Below, one piece after another: positions 17,076 through 26,559 of a DNA stretch of 64,000 nt. The stretch lies in NCBI RefSeq assembly GCF_025263265.1, contig NZ_CP079869.1:3100001-3164000 (forward strand), written 5' to 3'. The notes below the pieces were generated by a model. It had not been told where the DNA came from, ran no database searches, and was given only the letters and a program-made list of their open reading frames with translations. The DNA is from Mycobacterium sp. SMC-4 (GTDB taxonomy: Bacteria > Actinomycetota > Actinomycetes > Mycobacteriales > Mycobacteriaceae). Each line of letters opens with the position of its first letter. Position 1 is the stretch's first letter. The position numbers were made by a program, and so were the translations under genes.

Positions 17076-17890
17076 ATGAACTCCAGCAGGTCGGCGTTGA
17101 TCACCTCGGCGTGGGTGGTCGGCATCCCGTGCGGAAAACCGTTGTACGTCTTGAGTGTCCCGTTGGGCAGAAGTTTCGCCGACAACGGTGCGGAAGCCGC
17201 GTAAGGCACCACCTGATCATCGTCGCCGTGCATGACCAGCACCGGAATCTGAATCCTCTTCAGGTCATCAGTGAAGTCGGTCTGCGAGAACGCGACCACC
17301 CCGTCGTAATGCGCCTTTGCGCCGCCCATCATGCCCTGCCGCCACCAGTTCGCGATGAAGCCCTCGACGGGCTCGACACCCTCGCGGTTGAAACCGTAGA
17401 ACGGGCCCTCCGGGACGGCACGGTAGAACGCGGCGCGACGGGTCGCGACCTGCGTCTGAAAATCGTCGAACACCGCCTTCGGTGTCCCCTCGGGGTTCGA
17501 GTCAGTCCGGACCATCAGGGGCGGGACCGCCGCGATCAGCACGGCCTTGGACGCGCGCTCGGCGCCGTGGCGGGCCAGGTAACGCACCACCTCTCCGCCA
17601 CCGGTGGAGTGACCGATGTGCACGGCGTCATGTAGATCGAGGTGCTCGACGACTGCGGCCAGGTCGTTGGCGTAATGGTCCATGTCATGCCCACCGGCGA
17701 CCTGCGCGGAGCGCCCGTGCCCACGCCGGTCGTGTGCCACCACGCGATATCCCCGCTCCAGGAAGAACATCAGCTGGGCGTCCCAGTCATCGGAGGACAG
17801 CGGCCAACCGTGACTGAACACCAGCGGCCGACCCGACCCCCAATCTTTGTAGAAGATTTCGACACCGTCGCTGGTCAGCACGGTCGGCAT
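17066..17890 (-). CDS. alpha/beta hydrolase, non-haem haloperoxidase type
   Basis: A 274-residue alpha/beta hydrolase. The nucleophile elbow GHSTGGG, oxyanion region SHGWPLSSDDW, aspartate in VMHGDDDQVVP and histidine in FPHGMP form the expected triad and match cofactor-free chloroperoxidase/esterase proteins. It likely hydrolyses an ester or performs perhydrolysis; the natural substrate is unknown. ATG at 17890. No clear cotranscribed partner: the next gene upstream on the same strand is 68 nt away. Confidence 0.85.
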   Translation of the reverse strand: MPTVLTSDGVEIFYKDWGSGRPLVFSHGWPLSSDDWDAQLMFFLERGYRVVAHDRRGHGRSAQVAGGHDMDHYANDLAAVVEHLDLHDAVHIGHSTGGGEVVRYLARHGAERASKAVLIAAVPPLMVRTDSNPEGTPKAVFDDFQTQVATRRAAFYRAVPEGPFYGFNREGVEPVEGFIANWWRQGMMGGAKAHYDGVVAFSQTDFTDDLKRIQIPVLVMHGDDDQVVPYAASAPLSAKLLPNGTLKTYNGFPHGMPTTHAEVINADLLEFIQS

Positions 17891-17958
17891 GGCGCCCTCC
17901 TCGTCGCTCCACCGAGAAACCTACACCGCCGCGTGCCGACCCGCGCGCCGAAAATCCG

Positions 17959-18792
17959 CTACTCGTAATTGATGTCACCGGGACCGAAATTGCGTGCGGA
18001 GAAGTCGATCTGGGCGGCCGGATTGGCGATCGCCGTGATCATTCCGGCGCCGAACGGACCCAGGTGATCGAACAGAGTGGCCGTGCCGACGGCGATCCCC
18101 TCTGCGGCTTGATGACCGTCGGCCTGGATGCCGACCCATTCGTCGACAGGCAGCCGGGACAGCGCCACGGTCAGATCACCGTTGATGTAACCAATCCCGG
18201 CCGTCCCGAGGTTGGTGACCAGGCTGGTCGCTTCGGCCACCATCGCTGCGCGAACAAACCCCGAGTTGACCTCGCCGGCAACCACGCTGATGCCGTCGTT
18301 GAAGAACCGCTTACGCGAGGCGTTCTGGTGTTCGGCCGGTGAGCGCGTCCAGCCCACATCGTCACTGCCGACGTAGGGCAGAACCGTCGCATCCGGTGGA
18401 GGCGGGGTCGGGAAGGTCGCCGCGTCGTGCCAGAGATCGCCCGCCGGGGCCGCCGAGCGGCGGTACCGCACCAGCGTCGCCCGCGCTACGACGTCGCCGC
18501 GCTGCAGGACGTCGCAGTGCGCGCTGCGGATGCGGCGGCCGGCCCGTACCACGGTGACGTCGAGGACGGTGTGGGTGTTGCGCGCCGCGCGCAGCAGATC
18601 GACCGTCAGCCGGGTCGGCCGGAAATCTCCGTCAACACACTCTTGCTCGAGCGCCCTCGCGGCCAAGCCCACCACGGCCGGACCGTTGAGGTGATCCGGG
18701 CCCCAGTGACTTTGCGCGTAGCGGGTCGGCAGAAAGCCGCCGTCGGCGCATGTGAAATGGGCTGCGTACTCCCCGTCAGGCGTTTCGGCCAC
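17959..18792 (-). CDS. acyl-CoA thioesterase-like (TesB-type double hotdog) protein
   Basis: A 277-residue thioesterase-superfamily protein. The N-terminal half (QSHWGPDHLNGPAVVGLAAR, then PTRLTVDLLRAAR) and C-terminal half (RKRFFNDGISVV, then RLPVDEWVGIQADG, ATLFDHLGPFG) form the two hotdog repeats typical of TesB-like proteins that hydrolyse acyl-CoA. The GTG at 18792 has GGGAG six bases upstream. This start lies inside a remnant of a deleted SDR gene in another frame, suggesting that the two once formed an operon. Confidence 0.8.
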   Translation of the reverse strand: MAETPDGEYAAHFTCADGGFLPTRYAQSHWGPDHLNGPAVVGLAARALEQECVDGDFRPTRLTVDLLRAARNTHTVLDVTVVRAGRRIRSAHCDVLQRGDVVARATLVRYRRSAAPAGDLWHDAATFPTPPPPDATVLPYVGSDDVGWTRSPAEHQNASRKRFFNDGISVVAGEVNSGFVRAAMVAEATSLVTNLGTAGIGYINGDLTVALSRLPVDEWVGIQADGHQAAEGIAVGTATLFDHLGPFGAGMITAIANPAAQIDFSARNFGPGDINYE

Positions 18793-18862
18793 CGTTGACT
18801 CCCAGGATCTGCCCGATGAAACCGGCTTCGTCGGAGACCAGGAATGCGCGCTGCGCGCTCCC
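18776..18862 (-). pseudogene. C-terminal remnant of a short-chain dehydrogenase
   Basis: In a frame different from the thioesterase, codons ending at the TGA 18776-18778 read AFLVSDEAGFIGQILGVNGG followed by RNA. This is the standard C-terminus of FabG-like SDR enzymes. A TGA lies just upstream (about 18865), so only about 25-28 codons are left. The rest of the gene, including the Rossmann motif and YxxxK, is gone. Confidence 0.65.
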
Positions 18863-18931
18863 TCACCTGCCCGACCATTACTCGACGAGGGTAAAGCAGG
18901 CCCATGGCGCGATCGTCGAGGCGGGCGGGAG

Positions 18932-19411
18932 TCAGCGGTTGAGCTGCCAGATGCGCGTCGACAATGCGGTCGCAAAGGCACACCACAACGGATATGGGGC
19001 GAGCACCGCGCCCGCGGCAGGGTTTGCCTCCGCCGCTCGGCGCGCCAGATCGGCACTGCTCACCGCCAGCAACCCGGCAGCCACCGCCGAGGTCCCGAGC
19101 CACCGCCGGTTGAAGAACAGCCACGACCAACTCGCGTTGAGCACCAGATTCGCTGCCAGAGCCCGGGTGTAGGCGGCCGCCTTCTCGTTCTGGCCGCGCT
19201 CGTCGAGGGTGTCGATCGTCGCCGCCGACACCGCAGCGATGTCGGCGTAGAGGATGGGCCAGACAATGGGAAAAGCCTGCCGCGGAGGTTGAAATCCGGG
19301 CTTGCGCAGCCGCGCGTACCACAGCGATTGCGAGTCCTTGCTGGCGAGCCCACCCACCACCGCAGTTGCCAGAGCCGCAGCGCCAGTCTTGGCCAGTGTC
19401 GATATGCGCAT
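18932..19411 (-). CDS. TspO/MBR family (tryptophan-rich sensory protein)
   Basis: A 159-residue membrane protein with five hydrophobic helices. The family pattern is clear: RLRKPGFQPPRQAFPIVWPILY near residue 35-55, then NASWSWLFFNRRW, and a final WCAFATALSTRIWQLN. TspO proteins bind porphyrins, haem and related tetrapyrroles and link to oxidative stress. Here it lies in the same genome region as cobalamin genes but 25 kb away, so no functional tie is implied. ATG at 19411. It is divergent from the MFS transporter. Confidence 0.85.
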   Translation of the reverse strand: MRISTLAKTGAAALATAVVGGLASKDSQSLWYARLRKPGFQPPRQAFPIVWPILYADIAAVSAATIDTLDERGQNEKAAAYTRALAANLVLNASWSWLFFNRRWLGTSAVAAGLLAVSSADLARRAAEANPAAGAVLAPYPLWCAFATALSTRIWQLNR

Positions 19412-19511
19412 GGATCACTTCATACCCGCAACGGCAACGGTTGCATCGATTTCGTCGGCCAGACCCCCGGACGCATAATCGGACAGAACCGAAGATGGGC
19501 TAACGATCGGA

Positions 19512-21002
19512 GTGGGCGTGGGCGATGGCAGGACCGCTCGCGTCGACCGTCCGACGCCGGTCACCGACCGCGGCGGGCGGGTGCTGGTCGCCGGGCTGAG
19601 CGTTGTCGTCCTGACCGTGGCGATCTTGCAGACCGCCGTGGTCCCGGTGCTCGGCGTGATTGCCGAGCAGATCGGGACGTCGATGGTCGCGGTGAGCTGG
19701 GCGGTCACGGCGAACCTGCTGGCGGCCGCCGCGGCGACGCCACTGATCGGACGCCTGGCCGATCTGTACCGCAAGAAGCGGGTTCTGCTGGCGGTGCTGA
19801 TCGTGGTGCTGATCGGTTCGGTGCTCGCCGCCACCACAACGTCGTTGCCACTGTTGATCATCGCGCGCGTGCTGCAGGCCGCGTCGTTCGCGCTCTATCC
19901 GATCAGCATCGCCATCCTGCGCGAAGAGCTGCGCCCCGACCGGATCGTGCCGGCGATGGCCGTGCTCTCGGGGACGCTGGGATTCGGCGGCGGAGTCGGA
20001 CTGGTCGTGGTGGGACTCCTGATGGCCGGCCAGGCCGACTATCACCGGGTGTTTTGGTTGACCACCGTCTTCACGGTCGTTGTCCTGACGCTCGTGGTGT
20101 TCATCGTGCCAGACCGTGCCCGCACCACACGCGGGTCGATCGACTGGGTTGGCGCCCTGGGTCTGGCGGTCGGGCTGTCGGCGGTACTGCTGGCCGTCAC
20201 GCAGGGCACCACCTGGGGTTGGGCCTCACCGCGGACCATCGGCAGCTTCGTCGCTGGCCTCGCCGTCCTCGTCGGCTGGTGGCAGTGGGAACGTCGCTGC
20301 GCCAGACCGCTGGTCTCCACCCACATGCTCGCGCGGCGTACCATGCTGTTCACCAACCTCGCGACGATATTCGTCGGGATGGGGCTGTATTTCGCGTTCC
20401 TCGGTCTCACCCAATTCGTCCAGATGTCTCCCGAGACCGCCGGTTACGGCTTCGGCGCGTCGGTGCTGCAGGCCAGCGTGATCTACCTGCTTCCGGGTGC
20501 AGTCACGGGCTTTCTCATCGCGTTGGTCAGCGGTCGGTTCATCGACCGGTTCGGAGCGCGCCCGGTACTGATCGTCGCCGCGTTCGCCGGTGTCGCCGGT
20601 TTCCTGCTGATCGCATTCGCACACGCATCGCCATGGCAGGTGATCCTGGCCAACATCCTGGCCAACGCCTACATCAGTCTGGGATACGGCGCCCTTCCTG
20701 CGCTGGTGGTCAACGAGAGCCAGGCCGGTGAGACCGGGGTAGCCACCGGAATGAACGCGATCGCGCGCACCGTCGGCAGCTCTACCGCCGCTGCGGTCGT
20801 CGCCTTGCTCCTCGGTCGCACCACCGAAACGGGAATGCCCGCCGAGAGCAGTTTCGTGCTGATCTTCGGCCTCGGTGCGATCACCGCCGTGCTCGTGATG
20901 GGTCTGATCGCCGCGTCGAAGTCACCCACACCGGATCCACGGCGACCGACCTCGCATGAGGCGCGCTTCGAATCCCGGGCGATGAACCACGAGTGGGGCT
21001 GA
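19512..21002 (+). CDS. MFS transporter, DHA2/14-helix drug efflux type
   Basis: A 496-residue polytopic membrane protein with about 14 helices. Motif A is present after helix 2 (PLIGRLADLYRKKRVLL) and motif C-like glycines in helix 5 (SGTLGFGGGVGLVVVG). It should export small molecules, such as drugs or lipids, by proton antiport. The GTG at 19512 is used, with another GTG two codons on. The C-terminal 40 residues are hydrophilic (SPTPDPRRPTSHEAR). No adjacent regulator is seen, so its inducer is unknown. Confidence 0.85.
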   Translation: MGVGDGRTARVDRPTPVTDRGGRVLVAGLSVVVLTVAILQTAVVPVLGVIAEQIGTSMVAVSWAVTANLLAAAAATPLIGRLADLYRKKRVLLAVLIVVLIGSVLAATTTSLPLLIIARVLQAASFALYPISIAILREELRPDRIVPAMAVLSGTLGFGGGVGLVVVGLLMAGQADYHRVFWLTTVFTVVVLTLVVFIVPDRARTTRGSIDWVGALGLAVGLSAVLLAVTQGTTWGWASPRTIGSFVAGLAVLVGWWQWERRCARPLVSTHMLARRTMLFTNLATIFVGMGLYFAFLGLTQFVQMSPETAGYGFGASVLQASVIYLLPGAVTGFLIALVSGRFIDRFGARPVLIVAAFAGVAGFLLIAFAHASPWQVILANILANAYISLGYGALPALVVNESQAGETGVATGMNAIARTVGSSTAAAVVALLLGRTTETGMPAESSFVLIFGLGAITAVLVMGLIAASKSPTPDPRRPTSHEARFESRAMNHEWG

Positions 21003-21020
21003 TCCCGGACTGCCGACGTC

Positions 21021-21452
21021 TCAGTGCAGTGCGGCCAGGTTTCGCACCGACCGGTCCACGTCACCCCGGATGACACGCGCCACCACTCCGCCGACCGGGG
21101 TGGACAGCAACCCGCCGGTCAGTTCGGCCATCACCTTGAACGCCGACCCTTTCGGTTCCGACGGCTCCACCTGCATCGACAACGCGATGCAGACACTTCC
21201 GCGGCCCTTACCGACCAGCTCGATCTCCTTGGGCTCGTCGTAGCGAGTCACCCGCCAGTGGATGACATTGCGAAATCCCTTGACCTTGATCAGTGACGAG
21301 ACCTGGGTGTCGACGTCGATCTCGGCAGGCACGTCACTCTTCCAGCCACCGAAGATGGTCAACCATTCGTCAAAGCGCCTCAGATCGGAGGCCAGCTCCC
21401 ATGCGCGCTCGGGACTGAGGGACGACGATACCGATACGTCAACTATGGCCAT
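21021..21452 (-). CDS. SRPBCC protein of the Rv0910 type
   Basis: A 143-residue START-like protein. The order SSLSPERAWELASDLRRFDE, then WKSDVPAEID and GFRNVIHWRVTRYDEP, resembles Rv0910 of M. tuberculosis, which has been listed as a toxin of a toxin-antitoxin pair. No antitoxin-like small gene is seen beside it here, so I treat it as a ligand-binding SRPBCC protein. Its start at 21452 faces the region upstream of potA. Confidence 0.7.
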   Translation of the reverse strand: MAIVDVSVSSSLSPERAWELASDLRRFDEWLTIFGGWKSDVPAEIDVDTQVSSLIKVKGFRNVIHWRVTRYDEPKEIELVGKGRGSVCIALSMQVEPSEPKGSAFKVMAELTGGLLSTPVGGVVARVIRGDVDRSVRNLAALH

Positions 21453-21519
21453 GGTGGTGCACTACCCGCGCACATCGCCGGTGTAAACGGCCGCGCGCAG
21501 TGACGCCGACTGAGAATAT

Positions 21520-21528
21520 TTGTCCACC
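21520..21528 (+). promoter_or_regulatory. DnaA-box-like site (TTGTCCACC)
   Basis: One mismatch from the mycobacterial DnaA-box consensus TTGTCCACA. It lies in the 276-nt region between the Rv0910-like gene and potA, together with a better match at 21689. Confidence 0.35.
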
Positions 21529-21536
21529 AGTGATCA

Positions 21537-21587
21537 TGTGTCGGGCTCGGGGCCGGCCCGGCGATGACGTGCTGTCCGCCCGACACA
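21537..21587. repeat. 10-bp inverted repeat upstream of potA
   Basis: TGTGTCGGGC (21537-21546) and GCCCGACACA (21578-21587) are perfect inverted arms separated by 31 bp. Downstream lie four GGAAT motifs at 21589, 21609, 21633 and 21652, about 19-24 bp apart, and a TAAATT element (21640-21645) fitting the -10 consensus. The region is less GC-rich than its surroundings, as expected for a promoter and regulator site. Confidence 0.45.
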
Positions 21588-21688
21588 CGGAATATCGCAC
21601 GCATATGCGGAATCTACGAAGGATTCCATTGTGGAATTGTAAATTCGTTACGGAATCGCTTGCGTGAGGCGGCGTGATCCGCGAAGGT

Positions 21689-21697
21689 TTATCCACA
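21689..21697 (+). promoter_or_regulatory. perfect-consensus DnaA box (TTATCCACA)
   Basis: TTATCCACA equals the classical bacterial DnaA-box consensus and lies 32 bases before the potA start codon. A single box can occur by chance, but a second near match is 169 bases upstream in the same intergenic region. Confidence 0.4.
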
Positions 21698-21714
21698 GCC
21701 GCACGGCTGAACCC

Positions 21715-21728
21715 GAGGAGGACCTGTC

Positions 21729-21731
<3 letters not shown>
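21715..21731 (+). promoter_or_regulatory. ribosome-binding site and CTG start codon of potA
   Basis: GAGGAGG (21715-21721) is followed after 7 nt by CTG (21729-21731). No ATG, GTG or TTG occurs in frame between the upstream TGA at 21708-21710 and an ATG at 21894, which is already next to Walker A. The strong, well-spaced ribosome site therefore points to CTG as the start. Confidence 0.65.
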
Positions 21732-22934
<1,203 letters not shown>

Positions 22935-22989
22935 CCCATCGCCATTGCCCCATTCCGCCTCCCGAGAGCCGACGAAAGGCACGCTTGCC

Positions 22990-24171
22990 ATGTCCCGCGA
23001 AATCGATCCACGTCTGCTGGCCCGCCTGACCGCCAGCCGCACCTCCCGCCGTCGTTTCCTGGGCGGAAGCGTCGCCGCAGCAGCAGGTCTGACGCTCGGC
23101 TCCTCGCTGTTGACCGCCTGCGGATCCGACAGCGGCACCCCGGGTCCCACCACAGATGACGGTGGGCCGGCCAGCGGAACCCTGCGGGTGTCGAACTGGC
23201 CGCTCTACATGGCCGACGGATTCGTCGCCGCCTTCCAGACCGCGTCGGGCATCACCGTCGACTACAAGGAAGATTTCAACGACAACGAGCAGTGGTTCGC
23301 CAAGGTCAAGGAACCGCTGGCCCGCAAGCAGGACATCGGCGCCGACCTGGTGGTGCCGACCGAGTTCATGGCCGTCCGACTCAATCAGCTCGGCTGGCTC
23401 AACGAGATCAGTGAAGACGGGGTCCCGAACAAGACGAATCTGCGGCCCGATCTTCTTGATGCCAGCGTGGACCCTGGTAGGAAGGTCACCGCGCCCTACA
23501 TGTCCGGTTTGGTCGGCCTGGCCTACAACCGGGCAGCCACCGGCCGCGATATCCGCACCATCGATGACCTGTGGGATCCCGCGTTCCGGGGCCGCGTCAG
23601 CTTGTTCTCCGATGTTCAAGACGGACTCGGGATGATCATGCTGTCCCAGGGCAATTCGCCGGAAGACCCGACCAGCGACGCCATCCGGCAGGCGGTGGAC
23701 CTGGTTCGCGAGCAGAATGATCGCGGACAGATCCGCCGGTTCACCGGCAACGATTACAGCTCCGACCTCACCGCGGGCAATATCGCAGTGGCACAGGCGT
23801 ATTCGGGCGACATCGTGCAGTTGCAGGCCGACAACCCCGACCTGCAATTCGTCGTTCCCGAGTCCGGCGGCACCACGTTCCTCGACACGATGGTGATTCC
23901 GTACACCACCCAGAACCAGCGGGCCGCCGAGGCGTGGATCGACTACGTCTACGACCGCGAGAACTACGCCAAACTGGTGGCCTTCACCCAATTCGTACCG
24001 GTGCTTTCGGACATGACCGAAGAGCTCGAAAAGGTCGACCCGGCCGCGGCGGCCAACCCGCTGATCAATCCGCCCGCCGACGTCCTGGAGCGGTCGAAGA
24101 GCTGGGCGGCTCTGACTGACGAGCAGACGCAGGAGTACAACACCGCGTACGCCGCTGTCACGGGCGGCTGA
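22990..24171 (+). CDS. potD: polyamine ABC transporter substrate-binding lipoprotein
   Basis: A 393-residue extracytoplasmic binding protein. The N-terminus carries a twin-arginine motif (SRRRFLGGS) and a lipobox (LLTACG), so it should be Tat-exported and lipid-anchored. The mature part has PotD/PotF features: LRVSNWPLYMADGFV, VDYKEDFNDNEQWFAK and APYMSGLVGLAYNR. It captures spermidine, putrescine or a related cation. ATG at 22990, 55 nt after potA. Downstream, a small hairpin precedes potB, which may set a higher level of this subunit than of the permeases. Confidence 0.9.
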   Translation: MSREIDPRLLARLTASRTSRRRFLGGSVAAAAGLTLGSSLLTACGSDSGTPGPTTDDGGPASGTLRVSNWPLYMADGFVAAFQTASGITVDYKEDFNDNEQWFAKVKEPLARKQDIGADLVVPTEFMAVRLNQLGWLNEISEDGVPNKTNLRPDLLDASVDPGRKVTAPYMSGLVGLAYNRAATGRDIRTIDDLWDPAFRGRVSLFSDVQDGLGMIMLSQGNSPEDPTSDAIRQAVDLVREQNDRGQIRRFTGNDYSSDLTAGNIAVAQAYSGDIVQLQADNPDLQFVVPESGGTTFLDTMVIPYTTQNQRAAEAWIDYVYDRENYAKLVAFTQFVPVLSDMTEELEKVDPAAAANPLINPPADVLERSKSWAALTDEQTQEYNTAYAAVTGG

Positions 24172-24198
24172 CCGTGCCACTGCGCACGCGTGGGGGTA

Positions 24199-24218
24199 CC
24201 TCCCGCCCGGAGGGGAGG
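24199..24218 (+). promoter_or_regulatory. hairpin overlapping the potB ribosome-binding site
   Basis: CCTCCC (24199-24204) can pair with GGGAGG (24213-24218). The 3' arm shares bases with AGGAGG (24216-24221), the ribosome site 9 nt before the potB ATG at 24231. The wider element GTGGGGGTACCTCCCG looks like small hairpin repeats seen elsewhere in mycobacterial intergenic DNA. Confidence 0.4.
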
Positions 24219-24230
24219 AGGAAAGCATAG

Positions 24231-25106
24231 ATGGCAGGTGTCGCCAGCAGCAGTCGCCAGCGGAGCAAGCTCGCTCCGTACCTGATGGTTCTACCCGCGC
24301 TCGTCTACCTGGCGGTCTTTTTCGTCGTGCCGTTCTTCACCCTGGCGCGTATCTCGTTGTCGGAGACCGCCGGATCGGTGTTCATGCCGACGCTGACGTT
24401 CGCATGGGACTTCGGCAACTACACCGACGCGTTCAGCACCTATCGCGACCAGATCCTGCGGTCGTTCGGGTACGCCTTCGCCGCCACCGTGTTGTGTCTA
24501 CTGCTGGCGTTTCCGCTGGCCTACGTCATAGCGTTCAAGGCCGGTCGATACAAAAACCTGATCCTCGGCCTGGTCATCCTGCCGTTCTTCGTCACGTTCC
24601 TGATCCGCACGATCGCCTGGAAGACCATCTTGGCCGACGAGGGTTGGGTGGTCAGCGCATTGGGCGCGATCGGGTTGCTTCCCGCTGAAGGGCGACTGCT
24701 GTCAACGAGTTGGGCGGTGATCGGCGGGCTGACCTACAACTGGATCATCTTCATGATCCTGCCGCTGTATGTCAGCCTGGAGAAGATCGATCCACGGCTG
24801 ATCGAGGCGTCGAAAGATCTGTACTCCTCGGCGCCGCGCAGCTTCGTCAAGGTGATCCTGCCGCTGGCGATGCCGGGTGTGCTCGCCGGCAGCCTGCTGG
24901 TATTCATCCCTGCCGTCGGGGATTTCATCAACGCCGACTATCTGGGCAGTACCCAGACGACCATGATCGGCAATGTCATCCAGAAGCAGTTCCTGGTGGT
25001 CAAGGACTACCCGGCCGCGGCGGCGCTGAGCCTGGTGTTGATGTTGACGATTCTGGCCGGCGTCCTGCTCTATACACGGGCCCTGGGTACGGAGGATTTG
25101 GTATGA
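24231..25106 (+). CDS. potB: polyamine ABC transporter permease 1
   Basis: A 291-residue integral membrane permease with about six helices. The EAA-loop contact site for the ATPase is visible around RLIEASKDLYSSAPRSFVKV, and the segment LPFFVTFLIRTIAWKT is typical of PotB. ATG at 24231 with AGGAGG nearby. The stop overlaps the potC start by 4 nt (ATGA), a clear sign of translational coupling. Confidence 0.9.
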   Translation: MAGVASSSRQRSKLAPYLMVLPALVYLAVFFVVPFFTLARISLSETAGSVFMPTLTFAWDFGNYTDAFSTYRDQILRSFGYAFAATVLCLLLAFPLAYVIAFKAGRYKNLILGLVILPFFVTFLIRTIAWKTILADEGWVVSALGAIGLLPAEGRLLSTSWAVIGGLTYNWIIFMILPLYVSLEKIDPRLIEASKDLYSSAPRSFVKVILPLAMPGVLAGSLLVFIPAVGDFINADYLGSTQTTMIGNVIQKQFLVVKDYPAAAALSLVLMLTILAGVLLYTRALGTEDLV

Positions 25107-25960
25107 CCACCCAGGCCGGTGCGGCGATTGCCACGGCCGCACAGCAGACACCTCGATCCAGGAAAATCCGGGCCCGCCGCAACTGGAGTGACCTCATGCT
25201 GCGGGTTGTAGCTGGACTGGTGCTGCTCTATCTGTTCCTGCCGATCTTCGTCATCATCCTGTTCTCGTTCAACAAGCCGGTCGGCAAGTTCAACTACACG
25301 TGGCAGGGCTTCACGCTGGAGAACTGGGCCGACCCGTTCAAGTACCCCGCATTGACCGAGGCCCTCAAGCTCAGCCTCAACGTCGCGGCGGTCTCCACCG
25401 GCATCGCGCTGGTGCTGGGCACGCTGGTGGCGATCGCCCTGGTGCGTCAGCGATGGCGTGGACGACGCGCCGTCGACACCTTTTTGATCCTGCCGCTGAC
25501 CGCGCCCGAAGTGGTGATGGGCGCTGCGCTGCTGACCCTGTTCCTCGACTTCGGCTGGGCGGCCGGATACACCACGATCGTATTGGCGCACATCGCCTTT
25601 GAAGTCAGCTTCATCGCGATGACAGTGCGCGCCCGGGTCCGCGGATTCGACTGGACCCTCGAAGACGCGTCGCTGGACCTCGGTGCCGGCCCGGTCCGCA
25701 CGTTCTTCAAGGTGACACTGCCGCTGATCGTGCCGGGAATCGTCGCGGCAGCCATGCTGTCGTTCGCGCTGTCGCTCGACGACTTCATCATCACCTACTT
25801 CGTCAGCGGATCGACGGTGACCTATCCCCTGTACGTCAATGCCGCGGTCAAAGCCGCGGTTCCGCCGCAAATCAACGTGCTGGCCACGGCGATTCTGCTG
25901 GTCAGTCTGCTGCTGCTGGTCGTCGGCACGTTGTGGCGACGCAAACGGTTCCAGAGCTGA
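25103..25960 (+). CDS. potC: polyamine ABC transporter permease 2
   Basis: A 285-residue permease, the partner of PotB. After a 30-residue basic cytoplasmic lead, helices begin at [20 protein letters not shown]. The motifs [21 protein letters not shown] and the EAA-loop [20 protein letters not shown] fit PotC. ATG at 25103 overlaps potB. It ends the operon; the next gene starts 82 nt later and appears unrelated. Confidence 0.9.
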   Translation: MTTQAGAAIATAAQQTPRSRKIRARRNWSDLMLRVVAGLVLLYLFLPIFVIILFSFNKPVGKFNYTWQGFTLENWADPFKYPALTEALKLSLNVAAVSTGIALVLGTLVAIALVRQRWRGRRAVDTFLILPLTAPEVVMGAALLTLFLDFGWAAGYTTIVLAHIAFEVSFIAMTVRARVRGFDWTLEDASLDLGAGPVRTFFKVTLPLIVPGIVAAAMLSFALSLDDFIITYFVSGSTVTYPLYVNAAVKAAVPPQINVLATAILLVSLLLLVVGTLWRRKRFQS

Positions 25961-26042
25961 CGGCGTCGACCTCAGACGACCGGAACTGAGCACTTCGGTT
26001 ACCGAGGTTTCGAATCGGCGGATCGGTGGTACTCGCCGCCCC

Positions 26043-26555
26043 ATGCTGGTCAAGCCGAAATACCTCACCTCGTTTTTGCTGGGCGGCGCCTTTGCCGCGG
26101 CTGTCGCGGTTGCCCCCGCGGCGATCGCTGGCGGCCCGGCCGGGTGTTACGACCCGTACGGCACCGGGTGCGCCGCACCCCCGCCGACGGATCCGGGCGT
26201 CTACGGGGCTATCCCCGGCGGACCCGCAGGCGTGGCCGGACCCGAAGGCGCAGCCGGCGCCATCCCCGGCGGACCCGCAGGCGTGGCCGGACCCGAAGGC
26301 GCAGCCGGCGCCATCCCCGGCGGACCCGCAGGCGTGGCCGGACCCGAAGGCGCAGCCGGCGCCATCCCCGGCGGACCCGCAGGCGTGGCCGGACCCGAAG
26401 GCGCAGCCGGCGCCATCCCCGGCGGACCCGCAGGCGTGGCCGGACCCGAAGGCGCAGCCGGCGCCATCCCCGGCGGACCCGCAGGCGTGGCCGGACCCGA
26501 AGGCGCAGCCGGCTGCATTCCGGGCGTGGGCTGTGCCAGCGTTCCGGCTCCTTAA
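26043..26555 (+). CDS. exported collagen-like tandem-repeat protein
   Basis: A 170-residue protein with a signal peptide ([20 protein letters not shown], cleavage after AIA). The short mature N-terminus has two cysteines ([10 protein letters not shown]). Then come six 17-residue repeats of the form [17 protein letters not shown], and a C-terminus with two more cysteines (GCIPGVGC). Glycine-Pro-rich triplets resemble collagen-like sequence, though the Gly-x-y register is broken once per unit. It is likely secreted or wall-associated. The ATG at 26043 is preferred since the signal peptide starts there. I do not know a function; repeat copy number probably varies between strains. Confidence 0.75.
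   Translation: MLVKPKYLTSFLLGGAFAAAVAVAPAAIAGGPAGCYDPYGTGCAAPPPTDPGVYGAIPGGPAGVAGPEGAAGAIPGGPAGVAGPEGAAGAIPGGPAGVAGPEGAAGAIPGGPAGVAGPEGAAGAIPGGPAGVAGPEGAAGAIPGGPAGVAGPEGAAGCIPGVGCASVPAP
26205..26510 (+). repeat. six 51-bp coding tandem repeats
   Basis: Six units of 51 bp (17 codons), starting at 26205 and identical at nearly every base; the first differs slightly at GGGGCT versus GGCGCC. Such identity indicates recent duplication or ongoing copy-number change by slippage or recombination. Confidence 0.9.
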
Positions 26556-26559
26556 CGTC

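Noticed and set aside
20965..20985. TTCGAATCCCGGGC, like a tRNA T-arm
   Set aside because: It is inside the MFS coding region and no cloverleaf can be drawn around it.
21021..21452. Toxin-antitoxin pair
   Set aside because: The SRPBCC protein resembles Rv0910, but no small antitoxin gene lies beside it.
26205..26510. CRISPR-like array
   Set aside because: The 51-bp units are contiguous and in frame without spacers; they encode protein repeats. The same holds for 28022-28219.
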